Assembly (NCBI GenBank): GCA_001643675.2
Contig: LSRY02000043.1
Coordinates: forward strand, 790,501 to 854,500
DNA: 64,000 nucleotides
Direction of reading: 5' to 3'
DNA from: Monocercomonoides exilis
Taxonomy: Eukaryota > Preaxostyla > Oxymonadida > Polymastigidae
Both the position numbers and the translations under genes were made by a program. Below the pieces are notes generated by a model that did not search any database, had not been told where the DNA came from, and saw only the letters and a program-made list of their open reading frames with translations. Shown piece by piece: positions 11,655-24,429 of the stretch. The stretch's first letter is position 1; each line of letters opens with the position of its first letter.

Positions 11655-12204
11655 TCACTGGCGCTTCTCCTTTTGATTGTATCTTGTTGCGAATACATGA
11701 AGAGTGAATTTCAGATTTTCTATCTTCTTCAGCAATTGGAGTGCTTCCGGTTTGATTGTGTTATCTCCTCCCCTTTCCAGCCTTGATACAAAGTCTGCTC
11801 TGGTGTTCCTTATTCTTGGGATTAGTCGCGCTTTCAATTGAATTTGATTCTCGTTTGTTAACCTTCAAATCCTTTTTTACAAAGATCCCATTCCAATCCT
11901 GCATTCCATCAGTTGACGTTGAATATTGATGTTGAATTGCTTGATTTGATAATAAGTTTTCTAATGTCCCTTTTTTTAAAAATTGACAAAAAATTGCTTC
12001 ATATTTTCCACATTGCCAATAACTCTCGAAAATTTGAACTTTTCTTTTCTTTCTGTGGAGGGAGAGTGTGAAGATAGTCCTGTGTTGTGTTTCTATTTTT
12101 TTAAGGCAAGTCCACATAGCTCTTTTGGAAGCAACTGTTATATAAGTTTCATTGAACTGAAACACATTGCTAAGAAAATACGACAAATTCATAAAAAGTT
12201 TCAA
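11655..12204 (-). pseudogene. RNase H-like region of the DIRS-like element
   Basis: The minus-strand reading contains STDGMQDWNG (near 11890-11920), which occupies the place of the RNase H TDAS..GWG motif. It is followed by LIPRIRNTRADFVSRL and GGDNTIKPEAL (about 11740-11835). The latter block, with an N-T-x-A-D-x-x-S-R core and a following GD, is typical of the end of DIRS RNase H domains before the recombinase. The frame changes near 11780-11840. Confidence 0.6.
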
Positions 12205-13050
12205 TCAACATTGTTGAAGACTAATCGTAGTTGGCCGAGTTATTTTCATCTGTAATGTTTATGCGTTGATTCGAATACTCTTGTTTTAACCTCTGCACAT
12301 CTGTGTGAGGAAAGTGGATGTTTCCTTGTTAGCGAATCTTATTGCATTGAGTTTTCCGATAAAGGTGGACAAATCTTTTACCCGCATATGACTAATGCGA
12401 ATTGCTCTTTTTTTCCATTTGCTGCGCTCCGAGATTAGTTCCTTCGCCTTTTCTTCTTGCAGTCGTACCGTGAAATTTCTTGCGTCCCACATAAAGCCGA
12501 AACACGAAAATGTCTGAGAGGTGCATAATTAATCTTTTTCTTTGTTTGAAAGAAGTCCAAACCTATTGAAAAGACTTTCAACTTCCTGTGCTGTGTGATG
12601 AAGCAAGTCTGGATCTTTGTGGAAAAGTTTCACATCGTCGAGGAGTGCGATGATTTTTATTTTGGGTTTTTGTCGAATAAATTTGATGACTATCCTCGTT
12701 ATTTTTGTTTATAGCATCAAAGCATCTTTGAAGCCAAAAGATATTCCGTTGAAACAATTGAAATTTCCGTACAAATTTGAATGAAAGATAGGGCGAAAGG
12801 GAGAGATCCACCTTTATTAAATTAAAAGCCTGATAAAGACCGATCGAAGCAGAAATGTATCACTTCTGCGATTATTTCCAACGTTCTTCAGTCTTCAAAT
12901 TTGTATTGGACAGATTTGATTGTTTTGCCAAGTTCCGTGCGGTCTATTATCTGTCTCCATCCTCCCATTTTCATTTTCACGACAAATGCTGGATTTTTAT
13001 TCTGGATTTCTTATTGTTGTGTAGGTTGGATAATTTTAATTTGCTATTGT
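12200..13050 (-). pseudogene. Reverse transcriptase domain remnant of the DIRS-like element
   Basis: On the minus strand, near 12990-12890, comes KMGGWRQIIDRTELGK, matching the GGWRxVIDLRxLN block of these RTs. Then comes a KVDLS motif, and the catalytic box reads KIIALLDDVKLF (about 12631-12660), with DD intact but LL in place of the usual Y-x. Further on are FNRFGLLSNKEK, WDARNFTVRLQEEKAKELI and DLSTFIGKLNA, which fit the thumb and connection blocks of DIRS RTs. The pieces lie in different frames, so there are several indels. Confidence 0.65.
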
Positions 13051-13544
13051 TGTTGAATCGGCTCACTCATTTCCTCCACTATTCTTTGAATTGGAGAGAA
13101 TTGGCTTTGAACTTTTTTAAGTTGGACCGCTTCTTCCATGCTTTTTTTTTCTTGTATATTGAGAATGAACCTTTTTTCACAAGCTTTACGTTTCAGATTT
13201 TTGACTATTCTTTAAAATGACCTGCAGTTCCCAATCCAACAATGTCTGCATTCATTTTTTATTTTGTGTATATCCCCTGGATCGTTGACTTGAGAGGCAA
13301 CTGCTGTTGAAAACGATCGAGCTTCTCTTTCTGGTAAACGTCCGTTGATCTGAATAAAAAGGCTATATCTTTGAGCTTTTTGATGAAAACTGTTTCGTTT
13401 ATTTTTTTCGAACACTTGGATTGCTTGTGAGAATTTGAGAATTTCAAAAAGGAAGATATTATTCTTTCGTTTATTGTTTTTTTTATTCTTTAAGAAGCTC
13501 CGGATGACTAACTTAAAAAAGGAGCAATGTGAAAAATTCATCAT

Positions 13545-15300
13545 TCTTATTTAACGTATACTCAAAGTCAATCTCTTCCTTCCTCCTCTTTTCTTTCATT
13601 TCTTCCAAACAATGAGATTTGCTCCTTTTTCCTTTTTTTGCGAAACTTTCTTCTCCTCAAAATAGCTTTACCTGCTTCGATAGAACGAACTTCTCCATCA
13701 ATTGATTAGAAATCCTCCATTTCTTTTTTTAAAAAAAATAGAACATTTTTTTGAGAACTGAAAATTAATAGTTTTTCCATTTTTTTTCAAAAAAATTTCA
13801 GATCGTATTCGTTCAATTTTTCAGAAATATTTATAAAAACGAGAAGATGTCTGTTAATTGTTTCAAACAACAACTGAAAAAATATTTCATTAAATAATGT
13901 GAAACTAGGTAATAATCACATTTCATTTTGCACGTTTTATTGTGTTTTCAACCGAGGTGGTTATAACAAAGCTTCACCGTATTATTAATAACACTCACAT
14001 TTTGATTTTTAATAATTGCAAATTGTAACTGATTTGTTGTTTGAATTCATTTTCTTCTTTCATCATATTTTTTGTTTTTTCTTCATTTTCAAAATGAACT
14101 CAAGAAACTCTTTTAAAAAATAATAATATTTCAAATATAATAATAAAACTCTTTTTCTTCCTTTTTCCGAAATAAAACAAATTTGACCAATTTCACAATT
14201 TTTATTTATTGTTCAACCTAACAAAAAATAACAATAAAAAAAATAAAATGTTAATGATATTTGAACAAATTATATCTAATATAATAAATCAAATCTAAAA
14301 TATATTAAAAAAATCTTCTTTTCAATTATAATCACCAAATCTTCAAAAAAATAAAAAAAATTATACCATAACTTTTCTCCATTTCACATATTTATAACAT
14401 AATAATCAATTTTGAAATGATTCTTATCAAAAAATACTTTTATATAATAATAATAAAAACATTTACTAAATATTAGTGCATGATATAAGAAATAATATTT
14501 ATCATTAACAAAATAGAAGTTATACAAACACAACATTACAAATTCTAGATATATATAATGTTTTATCATTTCTTTTGAAATTGCGATTTTTATAAATTAT
14601 GTTAATACTATTAAAATTGTTTTAATTGAAAATTAACATAAAAATAGTCGAAATATGATGCCTGTTGAAATTAATAAATCTTATCTTTACAAAATTAATT
14701 ACATTGAAAATAATATTGATATTAGAACAAAGACAGTTATTTTAAATAATTTAAAGAACAATTGCAAAATTTTTTTATTTTTTATTAAACTTTATTTTTT
14801 TGAAGAAATACAAAAATATTTTTAATTATTTGAAAGAAAAGTGTGAATTGATTTTTTTTTGTGATTGTTAGAAAGATGGATATATTTAAAAAAGGAAATG
14901 TTTTATGAAATGAATATTCGGAGAAATAATGTGTTTTTTCAGTCAAGTTTATGAACTTTGCTGAAACGATTTGAATATGTAATTGAACTAGGCATAATGA
15001 TACAATATGGAATGAAAGGAAAATGAAAATAAACCACACACGATGAAAACACATTATTTATAATTTGCATTTGTGCAAGAAATTCTGTGAGGAAACCTCT
15101 CATTGAAAAAATAAAATATTTAGAAAAATCTATTGATTTCACATATTTATGGGTTTTGATCAAAAAATATTTTAATGCAAATAATAGCGGAAAATGAGGA
15201 TCTTGGTATTTCAAAGTAAAATAAGCTCTTTTACAACGAGGATATGACGTGGAGCTGATTTTTGGAGAAAGTGTTACACAACAAAGTTCCGAAATGCAGA
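13545..15300. other. Very AT-rich stretch, no gene recognised
   Basis: Between the retroelement and the second Merlin-like relic the DNA consists mostly of A/T tracts with many stops on both strands. The minus-strand open frames at 14.4-15.5 kb are low-complexity shadows. I see no RNA gene. Confidence 0.65.
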
Positions 15301-15301
15301 T

Positions 15302-16230
15302 ATCACAGAACACAAAAAAGATGTCACACTGTTTTCCCCTATTACAGATACTGGAAATGTCCCAAATGCATTGAAAGAAAATAAGTTTATCATGGAACTT
15401 TATTTGCGAACATGAAAATTTACTTGGGCTCAACTTTGTTGATTTGTTTGTATTATTGGGTGAAAATACCAATTAAAACAATTTCTTCTTTGCTCAAAAT
15501 TTCTCAAAAGACTGTGGGTTTTTGGTGCAGTGTTGAAAGAGTCTGTTGTGCAAAAGAATGGAATGACAAACAGCAAACAATTGGAGGTCTAGGAAAAACT
15601 GTTGAAATCGATGAAGCTGTCTGGCGGAAGAGAAAATTTGGAAGAGGACGGAGAAAAGACCACGTTTGGATATTTGGAGGAGTGGAGCGTCTCGAAGGAG
15701 GAGGAGCTGGCAAAAGATTTATGACAATTGTACCTAATAGAACCAAGAAAACATTAATTCCGTTGATTCAGCGTTTCATTATGCCCGGAACGACCGTTGT
15801 CTCAGACGAATGGAAGGCGTATACTTCGTTGGAGGAGCTGGGTTATCAACATTTAACGGTCTGTCACAAAAGAAACTTTGTTAATTCTGAAACTGGAGCA
15901 TGTACGAACACAATAGAAGGATTGTGGTCCCATTTGAGGTCATCTTTTCCGCGATTTGGTACCAGAAAGAAGTATATTTTGGATCATGTTGCAATGTTTC
16001 TAGCCAAAACCTCTCTCAAATTATCTTTTGAAGACCTTATGAATAAAATTGCAGAATACAAAGAAGAAGAAGAAAAAGAAGAAGAAAATGAAATGAAAGA
16101 AGATGAAGAAGAAGAAGTTGATGAAGAAGTGCCATTTTTTGAAGATATTATTCCCAACGAAGATGAATTGCTTGAAGATGATGATTAAGGAGCTGGAGAC
16201 GGTGAAAGCGCTTTAGAATATACATCATAG
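15302..16230 (+). pseudogene. Merlin/ISXO2-type DDE transposase (copy 2), nearly intact
   Basis: The open part 15412-16188 (258 aa) holds the whole catalytic core. D is at residue 67 (EIDEAVW), D at 132 (VVSDEWKAY) and E at 169 (TIEGLWSHLRSSF), with HVWIFGGVER between. This is the ISXO2-like/Merlin pattern. The frame upstream from about 15302 still encodes a zinc-ribbon half with KCPKC and then HGTLF, but TAA at 15382-15384 separates it. After an acidic tail the stop at 16186-16188 is followed in frame by GAGDGESALEY up to a TAG near 16228, a tail shared with the relic at 6.2 kb. The two nonsense codons suggest recent death. A translation start at 15412 would lose zinc binding. Paired terminal repeats were not found. 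Confidence 0.65.
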
Positions 16231-16599
16231 AAGACGATTTTTCACATTTGCATTTCAAAATTTTCTTGATCATGAAAAAAAATAATAAAAAATTTGAAAT
16301 TTTTAATTTTTTTTTATTTTTTCTCAAAACGCATTTCCGCACGTTTTTAACATGTCATATGTTCATTAAACAACATATGCAACGTTATCATTGATATATT
16401 TATTGAGTTTGAAAAATGCTATATTGTACTATTATGCCTTGACCTATTTTCTTTCGTAAGAAGTTTTCAGGAAATAATATAAATTAAAATAATTTTCAGT
16501 TTTTTTAATTAATCAATCAAAATTCAAAAACAATATAAACATTACCATTTTATTTGGTGTTTTTTAATTTTTTTATAATTTTTGATAATTAATGATTGT

Positions 16600-17560
16600 T
16601 ATGATCATAAAGGTGGTATTAATAAAAACATGTGGATGGAGGAAGGATTTGAGAGATAAAGCATTTTTGGAACAAAAACCGAAGAATTGAATTTGGTTTG
16701 TTTCTGACTCAGGTTATTAATTAAGATGCTTGTGGAATAGCTAGTTGTTGATGCATTTGGTGAATGGAAGTTTAAGTTGGAGCACAGCAACTGGAAGGGG
16801 AAGTGCGAAACAGAGTCATACGGTAAGGTGGAGTTACATCTCGTGAAGTGCACAGGAGTGACACTGAGGATGAGGAACAAGAGCTTTGTGTGGGAATACG
16901 TTGAAAGTGTGAATTAGTCAGTTGTGTTGGATGCAGCGGAGATGGTGTATGAGCTTGTGGGAGTGAACGAAAAAAAATTTGGAAAACCGGAGATATGGAA
17001 AGGAGGAAGGATGGCTGTGGATTTTGAAGTTGAGGAATTATTTAGGAAGAACAATGGAGCAAGTTGAGTTGAAGAGGTTGTGTGTTTGTGTGGTGTGTGT
17101 GCATTGGAGAACGATTAATAGTGAGGTTTTTTTTGATAAAAAATTCAGCTCATTGAGTGCAGATATAGAGATGGATGCGATTCGGTCCTGTTTGAATGAG
17201 GTGAATTTATAGAAGAATATGAATGTTCGGGCAAGGAATATGCAGGAGGTGATAAATTGGGAGCGGAAATTCGTTTTGTGAGAGTTGCGGATGAATGAAT
17301 ATGAGGAGTTCTGAGGGAAAGAAGCTGGAGAACTGGGTAAACTCGTTGAACATACGGATGCAGAAGCTGGTATATGAATAATGAAGGGAAGAGGAGAGCA
17401 AGCGAGAAAAAGAGAAGAAGAATAAGGAAGAGGGGTAGAGGATGAAGGAAGAGGAAGCATCTTTTGCGAAAAAGAAAGGAGATGAAAATTTTCTTTTCAC
17501 ATGTGTTTGTCTTGAAGAATTTATTTCTTTTGAAGAAGAAGATGATGATGATGAAGGCAT
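16600..17560 (+). pseudogene. Decayed plus-strand gene of unknown identity
   Basis: Short plus-strand pieces look protein-like (GEWKFKLEHSNWKGKC; VLDAAEMVYELVGVNEKKF; a glutamate-rich end with FISFEEEDDDDEG near 17520-17555). They are interrupted by many stops. The longer minus-strand frames here are Ser/Phe-rich shadows of GA-rich DNA. I do not recognise a family. Confidence 0.3.
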
Positions 17561-18299
17561 TGAATAAAAAGAAGAAGTGGTAGAATAAAAACAAGAAAAG
17601 CGAAGAAATAATTTTCCGAGATAAAAAGAGGAAAAATATGAATTTCCATAGACAAAAATGTATGAATAGCTCTGTGCAACGAGTGGTGTTTAAGAGAAAG
17701 AATATTGGATAATGGACTTGCAGAACATGTTTTTGTTTAAATAACTTAAGTGGATAAATGTTTGCTCCGAACATTTTTAGTGTTCCTCTGTGATATGACA
17801 AGTTATAAAAACTTTTGTCTGGAAAATAATAATTATAATAATAATTAATTAATTAAATAAATAAAACTGAAACAAAATAATACAAATGAAATTGAAAACA
17901 TGAAAAAACTATATCAAAAGCTTTGGACAAATTTTATTGTTAGCATATGAAATATCTGTCTTTTTCACTTTTGTCAGTGACTATCACTTACGGTCAATGT
18001 CATATTTTGACAAAAAAAACCTCAACTGACATTTCCTGTCAAAAAAATATATGCAAAGAACTTAATAATATTTATTAAAAATTCTGTTTTTTCAAAATAA
18101 TAAGAATTGGTACATTTAGATTATCATATTTGTAATGATAGTTATTTTCGAATTATGAAAAAGTTATAAATAACGATTTTTGACAAATCAATAATAACTT
18201 ATCAGTAATTTTGTCATTGTATCAATTTTCTTTTGTCACGTCACAAAGGCATATTTTTTTGAAGTGAAGAAAAAAATATAATAATGCTTTGAAAAGAAA

Positions 18300-18830
18300 A
18301 GTGACTAAGTTGGAGAGGAGACACTAGATACCCATCAAAAAAACTGAACCATATGCTTCTTGAGTAACTTTTGGAGTTAACCCAGATGTTGTGGAATCAA
18401 AGAGATGTAAACTTGTTGTAGAAATAATAGAAACGGATGAAATGCAAAAAAATGAAGATAAAGAAGAGGATGAATGCAGAGATGACAGTAATGAAGATAC
18501 AAAAATAACATTGTCATCAAGATCATTATTTTCAAAAACATAGTCATCTGTTGTGAATTTAGACTTTATAAATGATGCGATTTCTCCAGATTTAAGTTTT
18601 CAAAACTCATCACCATTGGATGGTTTATCTGATGAATTTTCTTTGACTGAATCGTAGTTCATGGTAAATGCTAATGAATCATTTCTCAATTTTTTTTTCG
18701 AAAAGATTAATGATTATAAAGGAGTATTTGAATTTAAAGTATCATTTTCAAAAGAGTTTGAAAAAGGATTTTGAATAAAAATGTTCTTTTTCTTTAAGTT
18801 TTTTGAGCTCAAACGTATTATTCAATAGAT
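18300..18830 (+). pseudogene. Acidic coding remnant
   Basis: One plus frame is open apart from a few stops and reads GVNPDVVESKRCKLVVEIIE, then KNEDKEEDECRDDSNED, then LDFINDAISPDLSFQNSSPL. The composition is like a disordered acidic tail or linker. It lies next to, and on the opposite strand from, the hAT-like relic. Identity unknown. Confidence 0.3.
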
Positions 18831-18849
18831 TGATCGTCTGTATTCAGAA

Positions 18850-20640
18850 CTGAATGTTGATGTTAAAAATTGCAAGGTTTGAAAATGATATGGGATGTTG
18901 CACATCTTGAAGATGAAATTTCTTTATATGTTCTGTTAAAATGTGATGCAATTTGATCTGTTTTGTTGATTCCAGCATTTTTGTCTGAAGTTTTTGAGGA
19001 ACAATCAGCTTTATGAAAATCTTGAAAAACAGATAAATTATTAACAAAAGACTGAACAAATTTATTTCTGCGATATAACTGCATGTCAATTGGCAATAAT
19101 GCAAATGAAAGAGAGAGTATTTCTCCTCTGGCTCCTTCCAAAAGGTAGTTGTTCTACTGAACCAAAATGTTAGTAATGGAATTATACCATTTTTCTTCAG
19201 AAAAGAGTGAATGTTGCAACAAACTGAAATAATAGCGGAATGTTTTCAGAATTTGAGGAAAGGCTTGCCACAACTTTGTTGAATCATGTTCAAAGAATAA
19301 ATGCAATTTGTACAAAGGATATAATAGTAATTCAGTTTTGATAATATCGATAATACTAATTGCATCTAACATGTTGTTAACGTAAATGATATTGTATTTT
19401 TTCCGGATGAATTCACACAATAAATATAAACTGTGCCATCGCGTCGAGACAAAGAAAGGAACGGACTTTCTAAGCAAAGATCTGTAGATTTTGCAATGGG
19501 ACTTTTGAGAAAATTCCTGCAATTTCATTTTTAAATCATTCAAAAAAGGAACTTTAGTGAAAGATGTGGATATGACCAATTTGACAAGATGGTTGCAACA
19601 ATAAATGAATTCTGGAGCAACAGGAAAACATTTGGGTGATTATTTTTGAAAACAAATTTTTCCGTTCAAAAATTTCTGTTTGAAATTTTGCTTTGAATAT
19701 TGATTAATGAACACAGAGAACAAAAATTTCTTTCAAAGATTATTATTTCTTGAATAAACTCTTTAACATTATTTTTGTTTTCAACTCACTCACTATTTTC
19801 TTATGAATGAATAATTCCTCTGAAAAGTTATGAAACCTTTATTAAACAAACATTCCAAAAAAAGTTATGATTTCGATTATAATCACCCATTTATTATCAA
19901 ATAACTTTTTGTTTGAGCATTCTTTGGAAATTTGATGAATTGCTTTTAATTGAGGAGCGAATCCATCTGTGCAGTAACTTCTCACAAAAGAATTGAAAGT
20001 GGAGAATTCTTGAGACAAATGTTGAAGCAGGTTATAAAACTCCTCCGTTGAGAAACATTGCTCGTACAATCCCCAGAAGAAAGGTGAAGCCTTCAATGAT
20101 ATTGGGACAACTGTGTCAAAAGTGAAGTGCTTGTTTCCAACAAAAGCTCCATCAATCATTATGCTGAGACTTGTGTTAGAAATCCTTTTTTGTTTCACCT
20201 TTTCTGAAATGGTTTTCTCTTTGATAATCATCTGGGATATTTTCCTTCTTGTCAAATATGGGAAAATATTTTTCGGTGAAACATTTGGATTCTCATGAAC
20301 ACATCTTTTTAATGACTCAACAAATTAGTTCATTTTTTTCGATGAAGCTTTCATGAAAGAAATGTTGAATTAACAGACCATTGCAACAAACTGTTTTTCC
20401 AGATCTTGATTTATCAATTATAATTTGGTTTAAGCTGAAGTGTCAATAAATTGAAGTTTGCCATGAAAATGAAATTGTTTCAGTCATGCAGAAATATGTT
20501 GTATTTTCAACAGATCACATTTGAGGTCTGCTATTGTGACGTAATTTTTTCTCCCCATGACTCCACATGTAATGCAGTCTTAGCAATTTGGACATAAGAA
20601 ATTTCGATTCCAATCCTTTTTTGGAGTTCCACATTTTTTT
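18850..20640 (-). pseudogene. Decayed hAT-like transposase (copy 2)
   Basis: From 20640 down, the minus strand shows Cys pairs (CPNC, CITC) that may be a BED-like finger. Next is SLSIMIDGAFVGNKHFTFD and SYCTDGFAPQLKAIHQIS (20255-19842), which match the first catalytic D and the TD(G/N) block of hAT-type transposases. Then FFVSTRWHSLYLLCEFI and ELLLYPLYKLHLFFEHDSTK (19579-19154) follow, similar to copy 1 at 7.4-7.7 kb. At least three frame breaks exist. The two copies are on opposite strands about 12 kb apart. Confidence 0.5.
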
Positions 20641-21540
20641 AAATATCTTTTATTAATTAATTAATTTATTTATTTTTCATTTTTATTTTTATTTTATTTT
20701 ATTTTTATTTATTTATTTATTTATTTGAATGTTAAACAAAAAGAAATTAAAAAAAAAATCATCCATTTGTGATAGACAAATTGTTGTACAGAGATTCGAG
20801 TGTAATTTTCTTCATGTATTCTTGCTTCAAACGTGGATGCTTAAAGACTTAAATAAACATTTCAAAATAGAACTATCCTTTTTCTTGAAAATTTTCAAAC
20901 CTTGTACTTATTTTGATTAACAAAGCTTTTCCAGTTGAATAAACTTGAAGCTACACTTCTTTTATTGTTCTTTATAGATGAATTGTAAATAGAATATTTC
21001 TATTTGAATAAATTCAACTTTCTTGCATGAACTGAGTTTTTCTTGAATGAAGCTATGTTATTTTAAATGAGTGAAGTGACACTTGAATAAAGTGCGATAC
21101 ACTTTAATTAATAATTTATGAAAAAACTGTGAACACTTATTAAGATATTTTTACGTTATATCTATTTTTTATCAACAAAAAAAAAAAAAAAAAAAATTGA
21201 AAAACCATTAAAAATAGAGATTTTTCTGTATTCTTAATCTATCTTTGATATGTGTTTAAAAAAGATTTTATTTAACAAAAAGAGAGAGAAATGAATGCAA
21301 ATATCATTTTGTTATCATTATTCTATTCCATTCCAACTTTTTTGGTTTTTCATTTGATCTCTGTGTAATTCAATATCAAAAACAAAAATTTGTTTCTTTC
21401 GATGTTCGCGTAGAATTCAACAACAAACAAAGCATATATTTCTGATGCGCTCAGTCGAGTTGACAAGTTGATGCAGCTTTCATCTTTTCCACTTTCTCTG
21501 TTGAATAAATATATTTCATTTTCATTTATAGAATTGTTTT
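20641..21540. other. AT-rich region with simple repeats
   Basis: ATTT/ATTTT-type simple repeats lie at about 20650-20730. A homopolymer A run lies at about 21175-21197. From 20935 to 21110 short variants of TTGAATAAA recur. No gene was recognised. Confidence 0.6.
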
Positions 21541-21559
21541 AAAGGCCGCTCTTCATTTA

Positions 21560-24362
21560 TCTTCTCTTCCTCTTTTTCTGTTCTCTCCTCCACTGCTCTT
21601 CTAACAATGTCACCATTGTCACCATTCCAAATGCCTTTGGATCTTTTCTGATGTTGTCATTTTCAATCTCTTTCATATCTTCTGCTTCATTCTATGCTTT
21701 CCTCCAACGAACAGCAAATATTATTGAAACAATGATAACAATCAAAAGAATTGCATCAAGCACAATCACAATCAACAACCAATAAGATTTTCCTTCTTTT
21801 CCACTTTCAACAAGTTTTTCATCTCCCTTTTGCTCAGATTCAGTTCTGTTTTTCAGGATGAATGACTCCGTTCATGAAAGAGAATCAATCTTTCCAAACA
21901 GAATCTTAACAGATATTTCTGTTTTCTCAGATGCATTGAAACAATTGATGCTGGAATGGCTGCATGAATCTCTATTTCACCTGCAAACTCTTCTAACAGA
22001 TGCGGATACACCTGGAGCTTGTGAATCATTCGATCGAATAAGTCAACCTGGAGAGCCAAGCCACAGGGCAGGAGCAAGGATCCAGTAAGATCAACGGCAA
22101 GGGTACTGCCTTGCAGGCGAGACTTCACTGAAGCCAGCTGTGGAATGAAAAGCACTGATTCTCTTTCTCAGGCCAAGCCTTCGAAGGTGTAATCATCGTC
22201 CGCAATTCACGTCGAAGTTCTGAAGAAAGCCATCCCCACCTTTCAGACTCTGAATGTTCAGCAGTTCATTGTCTGAGCAGGTGATGTAGTTCCTTATGGA
22301 TGGATAGCCTGCTGCATTTGGGCTGTTGTTGACAGATAATCCAAATTGCGCGGAGATGCTTGTGCCTCACATAGACGGCCTTTCTTTCGATGAATTGGCA
22401 ACACTCGTGTCTATTATTCTTCACGAGCAATTCTGAAGATCAACCATTGATCCAATCCACTTGCACAGCTCTTCTGATCGATCATCACTCGCTCTCAACT
22501 CTGGTGCGCTTGTTGCTCCATCAAATGAACATGAAGATAAGTTAACATCCGTCAAATCTGCAAACGCTGCAATGCTCCCTTTTTCAGGTGGTGTAGCACA
22601 CTTTTAATTTGAGCAGTTCTTCAACTCCAGCAACAAAGACGAAGATGAAGCAGCCAAGCATCATACGTCAAGTGAACCTTGGGAAATGTTTAAGAGCGAT
22701 CACTGCTTCAGCTGGAATGTCGACACATTTGATGCCACACTCACTGCGCATCCTTCACTGAGCTTCGTGTTCGAAATGGCCAAGAAATTCACTCAACATT
22801 CGCATCTCCACATTCAACAGAAAGCAAAGAATCAGACAGCACGGATATGGCATCGAATTCCGAATGACAGCATTGGATGTTTGAATTGCCTCCTGAACCA
22901 TCTGAAGAAAGCACAATCACGTTTGATCCGCTCTTAGTGCCTTTCATATGAATGTTATGAAGTTGTGAATCTTTGTAATTGCGAAGGATGAGAGCGGATC
23001 GATCAAATATACACTTGAAAATAAGCATCTGCTGCATGGAGAGGTTTGCCAGATTACGGAAATCAAATAACTCTCCACAATTCACATCAGAAATGTTCAG
23101 GTCCATTAACAAACAATTTTGTCCACCTCTTGCTGCTACGCATGAAGAACTGAGACAAAGGGAAGCAAAAGTGCATTCGTTGATCAGCAGCCTCCCATTC
23201 TCCACGAGATTGATGGAGCAATTCAGTTTCATTTCACAGTTTTTGCTCCAATCTTCTTGAGCAAATGCTGTATCTGCAATAGACAAGCTGCCATCAGCAA
23301 GTAATAACAAGCTGGAATGAGAAGAAGAAAAAGCGCTTCCAAACAAAAACGAAAGAGATTCCATTTTCACCCTCGAAGAGCACGAAACGAGACTGCTCCT
23401 CTTGCTTCTGATGATAAAGTTCAGCACAATATTCCCTCTAACACCTTCCGGATTCAGAGACTTGATTGAGACATCGATAGCGCTTGCTTCTCCTGACACA
23501 ATAGCGCTTTTGTCGATGAGCAAATTGCTGTAAACTGAAGGAATGATGTGAGGCAGCGCAACATTCAAGGAATAGCAGGGCGCACTTATAGCTCCGCATT
23601 GGAGTGAATCAGACGCTTCACCGGCTGATGAAGATGCAAATATCTTCTCGCTCTGATACACAACCACAAGCAGCAGCAGATTTTTCTCTTCCGCATAGTC
23701 GGGTGCTGTGCATCCCCACATTGCAAACTCTCGGACAAACGGTGCTCTGAAATCGAGCTCAAACAACTTGGCGCCTATTTAAGTTTTCACATTCGCGCAT
23801 TTCACATACAGGTCTCGTCCTGGGAGCGCCTTGTTGCTCATGAAAGTTGTGTTTTCCAAGAGGAACGGCAAAGGACTGTCGCATGCGATTGATGAGCAAT
23901 CCAGAAATATTGCTCCTCCTCTTACGGTCGCTGAGCAGAAGTATTCAAAGACAGCCAAAAAACGACATTTGAAAAATCCTTCTTTGTTCGATTTCGTGAT
24001 CATTCCTTGACCGCTCTCGCTCTGGCTGCTTCCACAGTTCTTCATCGATGTGTTTTGCACAGACACGCTGCAAAGCTCGCTACCAATGTAGCTGATAAGG
24101 AAGTTTCAGAAGGAATGTTTTGGAGAAGCGAATTGAGTGTGCAGCATTTGAGTTGTACTGTTAAACTATCGCCTTCATTTAATTTCTGTGACTCGTCTTG
24201 CAATTTGCCCTGCTCCAGCAGACACAATGCTTTTGCACATCGGTTCAATGAGGATGCTTTCTTCGGCTTGGATGAATTTGAATAATCAGCTCGATAATTT
24301 GCATGTTTCATACAGGCAGGAGATGATGCAACAAGGAATGTCTGCTCGAGAAATGCAGACAA
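21560..24362 (-). pseudogene. Decayed beta-helix-type surface membrane protein
   Basis: The longest open piece is 23766-22789 (325 aa). Just upstream, 24066-23779 ends with NKALPGRDLYVKC. The next piece has LVVVYQSEKIF, then a Cys-bearing LQCGAISAPCYSL. This NxAxxGxDxxVxC...V.Y...CGxxxxPCxS(I/L) module also occurs repeatedly in the 45-49.7 kb gene. At the far end (about 21860-21700) the frame reads SFILKNRTESE, a hydrophobic helix (WLLIVIVLDAILLIVIIVSI) and then a basic stop-transfer sequence, as at bases 457-714. Stops and frame shifts occur around 21.74, 22.2-22.8, 23.77 and 24.05 kb. It is therefore a dead member of the same surface family. Coordinates of the ends are approximate. Confidence 0.65.
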
Positions 24363-24429
24363 ATAGCAAGAGAAAGACGATAAAACTTCGTTCAGTATTC
24401 AATGAAATTATAAAGACTGATTAGTTTTT

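Larger units (their letters stand above)
10400..13100 (-). mobile_element. Degenerate DIRS-like (tyrosine-recombinase) retroelement
   Basis: Read on the minus strand, the order is reverse transcriptase, RNase H-like region, a W-x-G-Q-x-W linker and a tyrosine recombinase. This RT-RH-YR order is that of DIRS-type retrotransposons, which integrate with a tyrosine recombinase instead of an integrase. All domains are broken by frame shifts and stops, so the element is dead. I could not find its terminal repeats. A piece upstream (13212-13544, with a C-x-x-C..C motif) may be the end of a Gag-like frame, but that is uncertain. Confidence 0.7.

Noticed and set aside
14939-15472. 177-codon minus-strand frame over the start of Merlin-like copy 2
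   Set aside because: It overlaps a plus-strand zinc ribbon and has no family signature; composition is random-like.
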